Assembly (NCBI GenBank): GCA_937864225.1
Contig: CALMJK010000003.1
Span: 186,001-250,000, forward strand
Origin: an uncultured bacterium
Lineage (GTDB): Bacteria; Krumholzibacteriota; Krumholzibacteriia; LZORAL124-64-63
Direction of reading: 5' to 3'
DNA length: 64,000 nucleotides
Under the pieces are notes generated by a model. It did not search any database. It saw only the letters and a list, made by a program, of their open reading frames with translations, and was not told the origin of the DNA. Both the position numbers and the translations under genes were made by a program. This document shows positions 19,540 through 33,234 of the stretch, piece after piece. Every line of letters starts with the position of its first letter. Within the stretch, counting starts at the first letter, position 1.

Positions 19540-19577
19540 ACGACCTGGTAGCGAGGATGTTTGTTGTGAGGCAGCCG

Positions 19578-20414
19578 ATGACAGGCAGCCCGAACCGCTG
19601 GACGAAAGCCGCGTGTCGGGTCATCGCGCTCGCGGCATGGCTGAGCGTGGCGGTCGCGACGCCTTGCCTGGGCGATGAAGTCGGCGGAATCGCGACAGAC
19701 GGCGCGTGGCTCGACACCGAGCGCGCCGTGCTGGGCGCGCAGGCGTCCGCGCTCTGGACGGCGGCGCAGCTGTCCGATTCCGACGTGGGAGGCGTGCGCG
19801 TCGACCGCGCCGGCGGGCCCAGTTCCGCAGGACGCAAGGTGAAGGCGGGCCTGCTATCGCTGCTGTTGCCCGGCGCGGGCCAGTACTATAACGGGGATCG
19901 CGACAAGGCGTGGGTTTTCGCCGGCGTGGAAGCGGCGGTTTGGGCTTCCTATTTCACCTTCGACGCGCAGGGCGGCAGCCGCACCGACACGTACGAGGAG
20001 TACGCGGTCATTTACGCGGACGTGGCCGGCGAGCGCTCCGACGACGCCTACTGGCGCGCGCTCGGGCGCTATCTCGACAGCGATGCCTACAACGAGTCGT
20101 TGCTGAGGGAGGCGCGGGCCTTCGATATCGAGCCCGTCGAGCTCATCAGCGCCGAGGACAGTTGGCAGTGGCGCAACGAGGATTATTTCCGAGTCTATCA
20201 GGAGCTGCGCGCGGACGCCGCGCGCGCCTACGACCGGCGCGATTTCATGACGTTCTTCGCCATCGTCAATCGCGTCGTGGCGGTCTACGACGCCGTCCGC
20301 AACAGCGTGGACGACAAGCTGCAGGGCGAAGTCCTCGGTTTCCACGTCGAGATGAGCGTTTCGCCTTCCCTGCGCCACCCGAGGACCGGATGCACCTTCA
20401 CGCGCCGATTCTGA
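19578..20414 (+). CDS. DUF5683-like membrane protein, second of a tandem pair
   Basis: A 278-residue protein, nearly the same length and layout as the gene before it. It has a signal-like segment (VIALAAWLSVAVATPCLG), then LLSLLLPGAGQYYNGDRDKA and a second helix. The LPGAGQYYNG motif is the hallmark of the DUF5683/TM2-like group. The C-terminal half is a helical, charged region with many Asp, Glu and Tyr. The start at 19578 is chosen for the GTGAGG element about six bases upstream; an ATG at 19557 is also in frame but lacks spacing for a ribosome site. The 3' end overlaps the start of the lipoprotein gene by 25 bases, so the genes are probably translated together. Function unknown. Confidence 0.7.
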   Translation: MTGSPNRWTKAACRVIALAAWLSVAVATPCLGDEVGGIATDGAWLDTERAVLGAQASALWTAAQLSDSDVGGVRVDRAGGPSSAGRKVKAGLLSLLLPGAGQYYNGDRDKAWVFAGVEAAVWASYFTFDAQGGSRTDTYEEYAVIYADVAGERSDDAYWRALGRYLDSDAYNESLLREARAFDIEPVELISAEDSWQWRNEDYFRVYQELRADAARAYDRRDFMTFFAIVNRVVAVYDAVRNSVDDKLQGEVLGFHVEMSVSPSLRHPRTGCTFTRRF

Positions 20415-21418
20415 GCCGCGACTCGCGAACGGGCGCCTGGACGCTGTTGGCCCTGGCTCTGGGGGTCGGCGGTTGCGCGCCGCGCTTCGACGGGCCGGCG
20501 CCGGCGGTGATGGAGTCAGAGACGGCCGGCGTGGCCGGAACGGCGGCCGCGGGGTCGGCGCCCACCGGCGTGGTGCTCCTTTATGTTTACGAGAACACTC
20601 GTTCGGCGCCCTACTATCCGCTGGAAGGGGTGTCGGGAGTGGCTTGGTCGGCGGACGGCACGCTGATCCTCTGCGACGAAAAGCGGGGACGCGTGCACGC
20701 TTGCGAGGCGATCTCCGGCGAGTGGTACCACTTCGACGCCGGCCCCGAAGCGCCCTTTCGTCCGGTCGATGTCCGCGTCGACGGCTTCAGTGTCCTGATC
20801 CTCGACATGGGTTCGCGGTTGTTGTTGCGCTACGACCTGGGCGGAGCCTACCAGGATCGGCTGATCAATTTTCAACAGATCGACGCGACGCGTGACCGGC
20901 TCCCTTCCGCTTTCGATGTCGATCTGGATGGAAGGCTGGTCTGCGCGGACGCCGCGCAGGAGCAGCTGCTGCTGCTGGATTCCTTTCTCAACCTGCAGCA
21001 GACCATCGGAGGGCCTGGAACGCATCGAGAGCAGTTCGACGAGCCGAGCGGGATCGCCTTCCTGAACGACGGCGGTTTCGTCGTGGCCGATCGCGGCAAT
21101 CGGCGACTGCAGTGGTACAGCCGCCTCGGCTATTTCGAGGGCGTCGTCGGCGGCGAATTCGACACCCACAATCCCCTGCTCACTCCCCAGGGTCTGGACA
21201 CGGACGCCAGCGGCAATCTTTTCGTGGCCGATCCCGCCGCGGGCGCGGTGCACGTCTTCGACGCCGGCCTGGGACTCCAGTTCACCGCCGGATCCGAACT
21301 CGGCCTGTTGGCCGCGCCCCTGATCCCGGTCGATGTCGCCGTCGGACCCGATGACCTGTTGGCCGTATCCGATCGCGGTCGGCAGGCGGTGCTGGTCTAC
21401 CGCATACTCTACGAGTGA
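20390..21418 (+). CDS. NHL-repeat (six-bladed propeller) lipoprotein
   Basis: A 342-residue predicted lipoprotein. The N-terminal signal ends in the lipobox LGVGGC, placing the lipidated Cys near residue 29. Repeated blades follow, such as FDEPSGIAFLNDGGFVVADRGNRRLQWY and LTPQGLDTDASG with LFVADPAAGAVHVFD, which are NHL-like repeats; about six can be counted loosely. Such propellers usually bind proteins or ligands rather than catalyse. It is packed between the DUF5683-like pair and the large outer-membrane protein, with overlap upstream and 18 bases downstream, so a shared envelope role is likely. The specific partner is unknown. Confidence 0.75.
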   Translation: MHLHAPILSRDSRTGAWTLLALALGVGGCAPRFDGPAPAVMESETAGVAGTAAAGSAPTGVVLLYVYENTRSAPYYPLEGVSGVAWSADGTLILCDEKRGRVHACEAISGEWYHFDAGPEAPFRPVDVRVDGFSVLILDMGSRLLLRYDLGGAYQDRLINFQQIDATRDRLPSAFDVDLDGRLVCADAAQEQLLLLDSFLNLQQTIGGPGTHREQFDEPSGIAFLNDGGFVVADRGNRRLQWYSRLGYFEGVVGGEFDTHNPLLTPQGLDTDASGNLFVADPAAGAVHVFDAGLGLQFTAGSELGLLAAPLIPVDVAVGPDDLLAVSDRGRQAVLVYRILYE

Positions 21419-21436
21419 GCGCGCGCGGAGGGTTCC

Positions 21437-24400
21437 GTGCGACTTTCCTTCCCCACTCGACGGCATGTCCGCGGCGCCGCTTGGCCCGGGGCCGCGTGGC
21501 CGCGGCTGGCGCTGGCGATCGGTCTGCTGGCGGCGGGGAGCGCGCGGGCGGGCGCGACGGTCGGTTCGGCGGCGCCGGCGTCGGCCACGCGCGATTCAGC
21601 CGTGACGCGGGAGGAGACCGAGGTCCATCTGCTCGCGGCCCAGACCACGTCCCTGAGATTGGCGCATCGCTTCGTCGTGCCGGGCAGCGTGACTGCCGTG
21701 GTGGGAGGAGTGGTCTGGGAGGCCCCGGACGATTTCCGGCTGCAGGCGGACGAGGGCATCTGGCTGCCGCAGCGTCCGTTGGGCGCGCCCGAAGGCGGAC
21801 CGGTGGCCGTGCGCTTGCGCTATCGCTTTCAACCTGTGCCGCTGCCGGCGCTGCGACAGCTGCGCGAGCCGGCGCGGCCGCCGGCGCCTGCGGGGGCCGG
21901 CGGCGGGCCGAAGGTGGAAAACGTCCGCGCGCCCGGAACTGTGCCGGCGATGGCCGCCACGGGCGACTTGCAGGTGCGCGGCAGCAAGTCGGTGCGGCTC
22001 GCCTCGGGCAACCGGCGCGAACTCGTGGTGGATCAGAATCTGCGCCTGACGATCGACGGCCGCCTGACGCCCGAGATCGCCGTGCGGGCCGTGCTGTCCG
22101 ACGACAATCTGCCGATCGTGCCCGAAGGAAACACCGAACAGCTGCGCGACGTGGACAAGGTGCTGGTCGAACTGGAAGCCACGCAGTGGCGCGCCACCCT
22201 GGGCGATTTCGTGGCCAAGCGCGAAGGCAGCACCTTCGGCGATTACCGACGCAAGCTGCAGGGCCTGCAACTGGCAGCCACGCCCCGGCCGTGGCGCGCC
22301 GACGCGCTGGCAGGGGCCCCGCGCGGCGTCTACCGAACGCTGCAGATTCGCGGCGAGGAGGCCAACCAAGGTCCGTATCGGCTGGGGGGCACGGAGGCCG
22401 GCGGCAACCTGTACATCGTGGCCGGCTCGGAACGCGTCATGCTCGACGGAGAGGCGCTCGTGCGCGGGGCCGACCGCGACTACGTCGTGGACTATGTCCT
22501 GGGCACGATCACGTTCACGTACCGGCGGCTCATCACGGCCGAGTCGACCATCGTCGTGGAGTTCGAGCAGGGCGAAGGACCCTATGCGCGGACCGTGGCC
22601 GGAGCCGGCGCGGGCGTGGACGTCGTGCTGCCGCTGAGCGGGCAATTGCCCGGTTCGATCGACATCCGCGTGGCGCGCGAGCGCGACGATCCCCAGCGCT
22701 TGCGCAGCGGCGAGTTGACGGAGGAGGACCGCGCGGCTTTGGCCGAGGCCGGCGACGACGCGGCGGCGGCGATCGCCTCGGGAATCGCGGAAACAGATCC
22801 CGGGGAAGGGGACTACCGGCGCGAGGCGGACGATCTCTTCGTCTACGATCCGCAACTGGGCAGTTATGACCTGAATTTCTTCTTCGCCGGGTCCGGGCAG
22901 GGCGACTACGGCCTGGACTCGCTGACCGTGACGGGCACGCGGGTGTTCAGCTACCGTGGCGCGGGACAGGGCAGCTACCGTCTGGGACGTCTTCTGCCCC
23001 TGCCCGTCGAGCAGGCGGTGACGACCGTTGCCGCGCGGCTCGGCGACTCCGCGCAACCGCACCTGGCGTTCGAATGGAACGCCAGCCGACTGGATCGGAA
23101 CGTCTTTTCGCCGCTGGCGGATCAGGACAACTCCGGCGTGGCCTGGGCGCTGCGGGTGGCCACGGGGGAAGGGGGGCTGCGCGCGGGACGGAGCACGCTC
23201 GGTCGCTTCTCCCTCGAGGGATCCCACGAGAACCGTGACAGCCGGTTCCGGCCGTTTCTGCTGCGGCGCGACGTGTTCGCTTACGATCGCTGGGGACTGG
23301 GCGCGCGCGCCGGACGCGACGGCTTTCTCGACGAGCGCGACGTGGAAAGCCGCGCGTGCGCGACTTGGCACGCGGGGGAGGACCGTCGCCGGGGGCGCGT
23401 CGCGGCGGAATGGGGACGCCTGTCGCACGGCGCCGCGCTGCGCGCGTCGCGTTGGTCATTGGACACGGCGTGGCGGCTAGGCGCGCTCGAAGCAGCTTCG
23501 CAGTGGGCCGGGGCCGACGCGACCGACGCGCGCGATCCGCTCGACGTGCGCCGAAATCGGCAGCAGCACCGGCTCGCCTGGACCACCTCCTTCGCGCAGC
23601 CGGCGGTGCGCTGGGAACAAGACGAATGGACCGACGCGGCCCGGACCGCGGGCATCGCCGCCGGTTCACGCCTGCGCCGGCTCACGGGCGCGCTGGCCGC
23701 GCCTGCCGGCAGCACGTGGCATTGGCAGGCCGAGTTCGAGCGGTCACTGGCGGATTCGTCGCGGCAGGACGGTTGGGCACGAGAGCGGGACGGACGCACC
23801 TGGCGACTGCAGCTGACGCCGCCGTCCTTGGGCGGCGTGCGCCTGGCCGGCGACGGCACGTTGAGGCAAGTGCGCCGGGACGCCGGCGAGACGCAAACGA
23901 CCCGGCTGGCGCGGCTGACCGCCGCCGCCGCGTGGCCGCGCCTGGGCAGCGATTGGAGCCTGGGCTACGGCGTGGACAACAGCCGCGCGGAAGTGCTCGA
24001 CCGACAGGTGGTCTTCGTCGGCACGCGTCTGGGCGATTACAACCAGGACGGCTTGTTCGTCGGCATCCGGCAGGGCGATTACAGCGTCGTCTACGCCGGC
24101 ACGGACAGCCTGGTTTCGACGACGGAAGTCAGCGGCGACCTGACCTGGCGACAGGATGTTGCGCCGCTGGGCCGCGATCGCAAGTGGGCGCGCGCCAGCA
24201 CTCTGACGCATCTGACGGCCAGAGGACGCAGCCGCGAGACGGACGTCGGGCGCCTGCTGCGCCTGGCCCCGGATGCTCTGTTCGATCCGGAGCAGGCGGT
24301 GCTGGGCGAAGTGGCCTGGCAACAGGACCTCAATCTGCTGCAGGGCTGGCAGGCCGTCGACCTACGCCTGCGCTGGGACTACGCGCAGACACGCGACCGC

Positions 24401-24949
24401 CAGTACGCGGCGCATCCCGAAGACCGGATCAGACGCGGGTGGCAGACGACGTTCACGCGCAATCTGTCGGAGACCACGACGCTCCAGCTGCGAGCGGCGG
24501 ATCAGCAGGAGGAGAGGCTCACGCGAGCGGGCCTGGCCGGCAACGAGAGCAGCTACGACGCCGACAGTTGGACCTGGGAGGCGGAATGGTCCGCGCGGCC
24601 GGGCGCGGGCAACCGCCTGGCTCTGGGCGCTGAATTGATCCGCAGACGGGATGCCGTGTCCGGCGTGGCCCAGGACGAGTGGGCCCTGCGGCCCTCGGCG
24701 CGCTGGCGTCTGGGGCCGCGCTGGAGCGGCAACCTGGAGCTGCGCTGGGCCAGCGTGGAGAGCGACGAGCCGGACGGGGTCGCGCGCCCCTACTTCTTCC
24801 CGTATCCCGGCGCCAACCGCGACGTCACCGCGCGCGCGGCGTGGGACCCGACGCCGCAATTGAGCGTGTCGGCGAGTTGGTACGGCCGACAGCGCGGTGA
24901 AGGGGGGTGGCAGCATGACGTACGGGTGGAATCGACGGCGCGCTTCTGA
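21437..24949 (+). CDS. large outer-membrane beta-barrel protein, family not identified
   Basis: A 1170-residue exported protein. A signal peptide (LALAIGLLAAGSARAGA) is followed by a beta-rich domain. A region around residues 180-390 reads GSKSVRLASGNRRELVVDQ, DKVLVELEATQWRATLGDF and GGNLYIVAGSERVMLDGE with DYVVDYVLGTITFTYRR. This 'SERV.LDGE.L.RG.DYVVDY..G.I.FT' pattern occurs in large outer-membrane proteins, including SprA-like ones, but the protein is much shorter than SprA (about 2500 residues) and I do not claim it as SprA. The C-terminal two thirds show alternating polar and hydrophobic strands and end in Arg-Phe, like barrels recognised by BamA. The GTG at 21437 follows GGAGGG. It overlaps the Omp85-like gene by 35 bases. 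Confidence 0.7.
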   Translation: MRLSFPTRRHVRGAAWPGAAWPRLALAIGLLAAGSARAGATVGSAAPASATRDSAVTREETEVHLLAAQTTSLRLAHRFVVPGSVTAVVGGVVWEAPDDFRLQADEGIWLPQRPLGAPEGGPVAVRLRYRFQPVPLPALRQLREPARPPAPAGAGGGPKVENVRAPGTVPAMAATGDLQVRGSKSVRLASGNRRELVVDQNLRLTIDGRLTPEIAVRAVLSDDNLPIVPEGNTEQLRDVDKVLVELEATQWRATLGDFVAKREGSTFGDYRRKLQGLQLAATPRPWRADALAGAPRGVYRTLQIRGEEANQGPYRLGGTEAGGNLYIVAGSERVMLDGEALVRGADRDYVVDYVLGTITFTYRRLITAESTIVVEFEQGEGPYARTVAGAGAGVDVVLPLSGQLPGSIDIRVARERDDPQRLRSGELTEEDRAALAEAGDDAAAAIASGIAETDPGEGDYRREADDLFVYDPQLGSYDLNFFFAGSGQGDYGLDSLTVTGTRVFSYRGAGQGSYRLGRLLPLPVEQAVTTVAARLGDSAQPHLAFEWNASRLDRNVFSPLADQDNSGVAWALRVATGEGGLRAGRSTLGRFSLEGSHENRDSRFRPFLLRRDVFAYDRWGLGARAGRDGFLDERDVESRACATWHAGEDRRRGRVAAEWGRLSHGAALRASRWSLDTAWRLGALEAASQWAGADATDARDPLDVRRNRQQHRLAWTTSFAQPAVRWEQDEWTDAARTAGIAAGSRLRRLTGALAAPAGSTWHWQAEFERSLADSSRQDGWARERDGRTWRLQLTPPSLGGVRLAGDGTLRQVRRDAGETQTTRLARLTAAAAWPRLGSDWSLGYGVDNSRAEVLDRQVVFVGTRLGDYNQDGLFVGIRQGDYSVVYAGTDSLVSTTEVSGDLTWRQDVAPLGRDRKWARASTLTHLTARGRSRETDVGRLLRLAPDALFDPEQAVLGEVAWQQDLNLLQGWQAVDLRLRWDYAQTRDRQYAAHPEDRIRRGWQTTFTRNLSETTTLQLRAADQQEERLTRAGLAGNESSYDADSWTWEAEWSARPGAGNRLALGAELIRRRDAVSGVAQDEWALRPSARWRLGPRWSGNLELRWASVESDEPDGVARPYFFPYPGANRDVTARAAWDPTPQLSVSASWYGRQRGEGGWQHDVRVESTARF

Positions 24950-26798
24950 GGCCGTCGCGCTCGCGGTCGCGCTGTCGCTGTCCTGCGCCGCCAGTGGCGC
25001 GTCGCGGCCCGTGACGGTGCGCTGGGCGGAGCCCGCGGCGCTTGCCGGGGAATTGGACCGATATCTGCGAGAGGACCAGGCCTGGGCGCGGCAGTTGCCT
25101 GCGGCGCTGCGGGACGTGTCGCTGCCGGTGTCCAGCAAGGAACTGGAAGCCTGGTTGCGGACCAGCGCGGCTCAGGCCGGCGCAGGAGCCGCGGCGTCGT
25201 CCGCTTCCGGCGGAGGGCGGACCGCGGCGTCGCTCTTGCGCGACAGATGGCTGGCGCGCGGCCATCTGGCGGCAACGGTCACGGCGGCGCAGGCCGATTC
25301 GGTCGGCCCGTTGGAACTGGCGGTCGCGCCGGGACCTCGCTTCGAGCATGGCGAGGTGGTCGTCGAGGGGGCGGACTTCCCCGGGCGCCAGCGTCTGCTG
25401 GAGACGACTCTGCCGCGCGCGGGCGCGCCGGTGCGCCCGGAGGAATGGGACGATAGAGTGGAACTTCTGCTGCGCGGAGCCGGCGAAGCGGGATTCCCCT
25501 TCGCGCGCTGGGCGCTGAAAGACGTGCGGGTCGATGTCGAACGGGGCGTGCTGGACATCACGGGCATCCTCTTCACCGGACCGCGCGCCGTGCTCGGCGC
25601 GCAAAGCTGCGATCTGCCCGACGGGCGCGGGGCCGCGTTCGTGCGGCGGGCGAGCGGGCTCGTGACGGGTCGCCCATGGCGGGAATCGGAGGTGAGGCGA
25701 GCCAGGGCTCGGCTGAGCGAGCGTGGTCTCTGGGCCCGGGTGGGAGAGCCGGCGGTCTACGCGCTGAGCGGCTTGGATACCGTGGGCGTGCACTGGCCGA
25801 TCACGCCCGTCGAGCGGCCCAACCGCTTCGCGGCGGTGCTGGGCCTGAGCCGCGCGCGGGACGGCGGCGGGTCGCGGCTGAGCGGTCAGGCGGAGCTGCG
25901 GCTGCCGAATCTCGCCGGCACGGGGCGGCGCCTGGAGACGTCCTGGTTCGATGACGGGCGCGGGCGCTCCCGGCTGACGTTCGGCTACCTCGAGCCGCTG
26001 GCGTTCGGCACGCCGCTGGATATGGAGGGGACGGTCGCGCACGAGGTGGCGAGCGATCTGTACACGCGAATTTCGCTCGACGCCCGGGCACGCCTGGCGG
26101 TCGTCGCGGCGTGGGGGCTGGAATTGGGGCTGGGTTGGGATCGCGGCACTTTCCCGGTGGGAGAATGGCAGCGCACGGTGCGCTGGCGCGCCAGGGCCGC
26201 CTTTCTGCGCCGGCGGGCGGACCCCGACCGCAGCGGCTGGAGCGCCGCGGTCGGCTTCGAATCGGCCCGGCGGCAGGCTGTCGCGGCGGTGGACACCCTG
26301 ACCGAGGCGGCAACGCCGGCGGGCGGCAGCGTCGAGCGACAGACGCTGCTCGATCTGCGCGGCGAAGGGGAAATCTACTTCGGGCCGACGGTCAGCCTGG
26401 CCGTGCGGGCGGCCTACGAAGAGGTCGACGGCGAGGGGGCGCCGATCCCGCTTTCGGAACAGTACCGCTTCGGGGGCGCGCGCTCGGTGCGGGGGTGGCG
26501 CGAAGGAGAATTCCGCGGCGAACGCGTGGCTCATGGATCTGTTGAACTTAGAGTAGGAAGATATTCTCAATCAAGACTTTACACGTTCTTCGATCTCGGG
26601 TATTTTCGCTTCCGGGTTCTGGAGCCGACGCTGGAGGACACCGAGCGCCTGGTGTCCCGCGAGGGGACCGTGCGGGGGTTTGGCCTGGGTCTCGAAACGC
26701 GCGCCGCGGGCGGGGACGTCTTGCTGGCCGTCGGCCTGCCGGGCGTCTGGGACTTCGAGCGGGCGATGCTGCACGTGTCGCTCCTGCAGTCCTTCTGA
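24915..26798 (+). CDS. Omp85/TamA-like outer-membrane protein
   Basis: A 627-residue member of the Omp85 superfamily. A signal peptide precedes an N-terminal part that looks like POTRA-type modules (for example FEHGEVVVEGADFPGRQRLLETT and RPWRESEVRRARARLSERGLW). The C-terminal barrel contains the conserved lid-loop motif (GGARSVRGWREGEFRGERV, near residue 525) and ends in Ser-Phe. Omp85 proteins insert or export outer-membrane proteins; the size and few POTRA-like units fit TamA rather than BamA. The ATG at 24915 has an AGGGGGGTGG site and lies inside the end of the preceding gene. A 17-codon block (26529-26579) uses only A/T-ending codons, unlike anything nearby. Direct coupling to the large barrel protein upstream suggests it may serve that protein. 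Confidence 0.8.
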   Translation: MTYGWNRRRASEAVALAVALSLSCAASGASRPVTVRWAEPAALAGELDRYLREDQAWARQLPAALRDVSLPVSSKELEAWLRTSAAQAGAGAAASSASGGGRTAASLLRDRWLARGHLAATVTAAQADSVGPLELAVAPGPRFEHGEVVVEGADFPGRQRLLETTLPRAGAPVRPEEWDDRVELLLRGAGEAGFPFARWALKDVRVDVERGVLDITGILFTGPRAVLGAQSCDLPDGRGAAFVRRASGLVTGRPWRESEVRRARARLSERGLWARVGEPAVYALSGLDTVGVHWPITPVERPNRFAAVLGLSRARDGGGSRLSGQAELRLPNLAGTGRRLETSWFDDGRGRSRLTFGYLEPLAFGTPLDMEGTVAHEVASDLYTRISLDARARLAVVAAWGLELGLGWDRGTFPVGEWQRTVRWRARAAFLRRRADPDRSGWSAAVGFESARRQAVAAVDTLTEAATPAGGSVERQTLLDLRGEGEIYFGPTVSLAVRAAYEEVDGEGAPIPLSEQYRFGGARSVRGWREGEFRGERVAHGSVELRVGRYSQSRLYTFFDLGYFRFRVLEPTLEDTERLVSREGTVRGFGLGLETRAAGGDVLLAVGLPGVWDFERAMLHVSLLQSF

Positions 26799-26826
26799 GC
26801 GCGGGGTCGCCCGGTCGAGGCGGTGA

Positions 26827-31590
<4,764 letters not shown>

Positions 31591-31591
<1 letters not shown>

Positions 31592-33234
31592 TGCGCCAGC
31601 GGCGGCTTCGACCGCCGCGGAATGGAACCAGCTTGGACGCAAGGCCGTTCGTTCTGGGCGAGGACACGTGCGACCTCGACGCCTTCATCGCCGTCAGCCG
31701 AGGCAACCGAACGGTGCGGCTGGGCGAGACGGGACGCGCGCGCGTCGAGGCCTCGTTGAAGCTGCGCCGGCGACTCGAAGACGGAGAGAGGCGCGTCTAC
31801 GGCATCAACACCGGCTTCGGTCGCCTGGCCGACACGCTGATTCCCGCCGCGCAGCGCGCGCAGTTGCAGACCAACCTCGTGCGCAGCCACGCGGTGGGCT
31901 GGGGCGAACCCCTGCCGCGCGACGCGGTGCGGGGCATGATCTTCTTGCGCGCGGCCAGCCTGGCCCACGGCTGCTCGGGCGTCCGTCCCGAGGTAATCGA
32001 GCAGCTGCTCTGGCTGCTGGCGAGCGATCTGCACCCGTTCGTCCCTTCGCGTGGATCGGTCGGCGCGAGCGGGGATCTGGCGCCGCTGGCGCATCTGGCG
32101 CTCGTGTTGCTGGGAGAAGGACAGGTGCTGGAACCGGACGGCCGGCGCATCACCGGGGCGGCGGCGCTGGCGGCGCGCCGGCGCGCCCCGCTGCGGCTGG
32201 AGGCCAAGGAGGGGCTTGCCCTCATCAACGGCACGCAGTTCATGAACGCGCTTGGGCTGCTGGCCGTCGATCGCGCCGAGCGCCTGCTGCGCTGGGCCGC
32301 GTTGGCGGCCGCGCTGTCGTACGAGGGTCTGGAGGCGAGCGTCGCGCCCCTGGGCGCTCGTTATCATGCCCTGCGCCCGCACCCGGAGATCGCGGCCTTC
32401 GCCGCGGCGCTCGATGCCCTCCTCGCCGGCAGCCCGATCGTGCAGGCGCACGGCAACTGCCCGCGGGTGCAGGATCCCTATTCCGTGCGCTGCGCCCCCC
32501 AGGTGCTGGGCGCGAGCCTGGGCTCGCTGCGCCGCGCGCGGGCAGTGTTGCTGTGCGAAGCGGCGTCGGTCACGGACAATCCGCTGCTCCTGCCGGAGTC
32601 AGGGGAGGCGATCTCGGGCGGGCATTTCCACGGCCAGCCGCTGGCGCTCGCGCTCGACGGACTCGCGCTGGCGGCGTGCGAGATCGGCAGCGTCGCGGAA
32701 CGCCGCATCGCGCTGTTCATGAACGGCAATGGCGGGCGTCTGCCGCGCTTCCTGGCGGCGCGACCCGGTTTCGAGTCGGGTCTGATGATCGCCCAGTATC
32801 TGGCGGCGGCGCTGGTGAGCGAAAGCAAGACGTCCGTTTTCCCGGCCAGCGCCGATTCGATCCCGACCTCCGACGGCCAGGAGGATCACGTCAGCATGGG
32901 CAGCGTGGCGGCCCTGCGCTTGGGACCGCTGCTCGATCGGGTCGAGGCGGTCGTCGCGCTCGAATTGCTCGCGGCGGGACGGGCATTGCAGTTCCTGATC
33001 GACCCAGGGCTGTGGAGCGAGCGCGCACAGCCGCCGCTGCGGCCGGCGGTCTGGACAGGGCGGCTGCTCGCGGCGTTGGCGGGCGCGATCGATCTCGCGC
33101 CTGGTGACCGCACGTTGACGGAGGATCTGGAGCGGATCATCGCGCTGGTGCGCGACGAGACGACCTTGGCGGATTTCGCGGCGCCGCTGCGCGCGCTGGA
33201 CCCGCCCGGAGCCGCAACGGAGGGGGCGGTATGA
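31591..33234 (+). CDS. hutH: histidine ammonia-lyase
   Basis: Converts L-histidine to urocanate and ammonia, the first step of histidine breakdown. The protein is 547 residues, slightly longer than typical HutH (about 510) because of a short basic N-terminus. The Ala-Ser-Gly triad that forms the MIO electrophile is present in GSVGASGDLAPLAH (around residue 160). Other conserved pieces are YGINTGFGRLAD, NGTQFMNALGL, QDPYSVRCAPQV and SADSIPTSDGQEDHVSMG. The ATG at 31591 overlaps the helicase stop by one base (TGATG); a TTG at 31633 with a GGAA element would remove the extra N-terminus. It overlaps hutI by four bases. Confidence 0.95.

Noticed and set aside
21437-24949. Naming the 1170-residue barrel protein as SprA.
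   Set aside because: Some motifs are shared with SprA-like proteins, but the length is less than half and no diagnostic SprA end region is visible.
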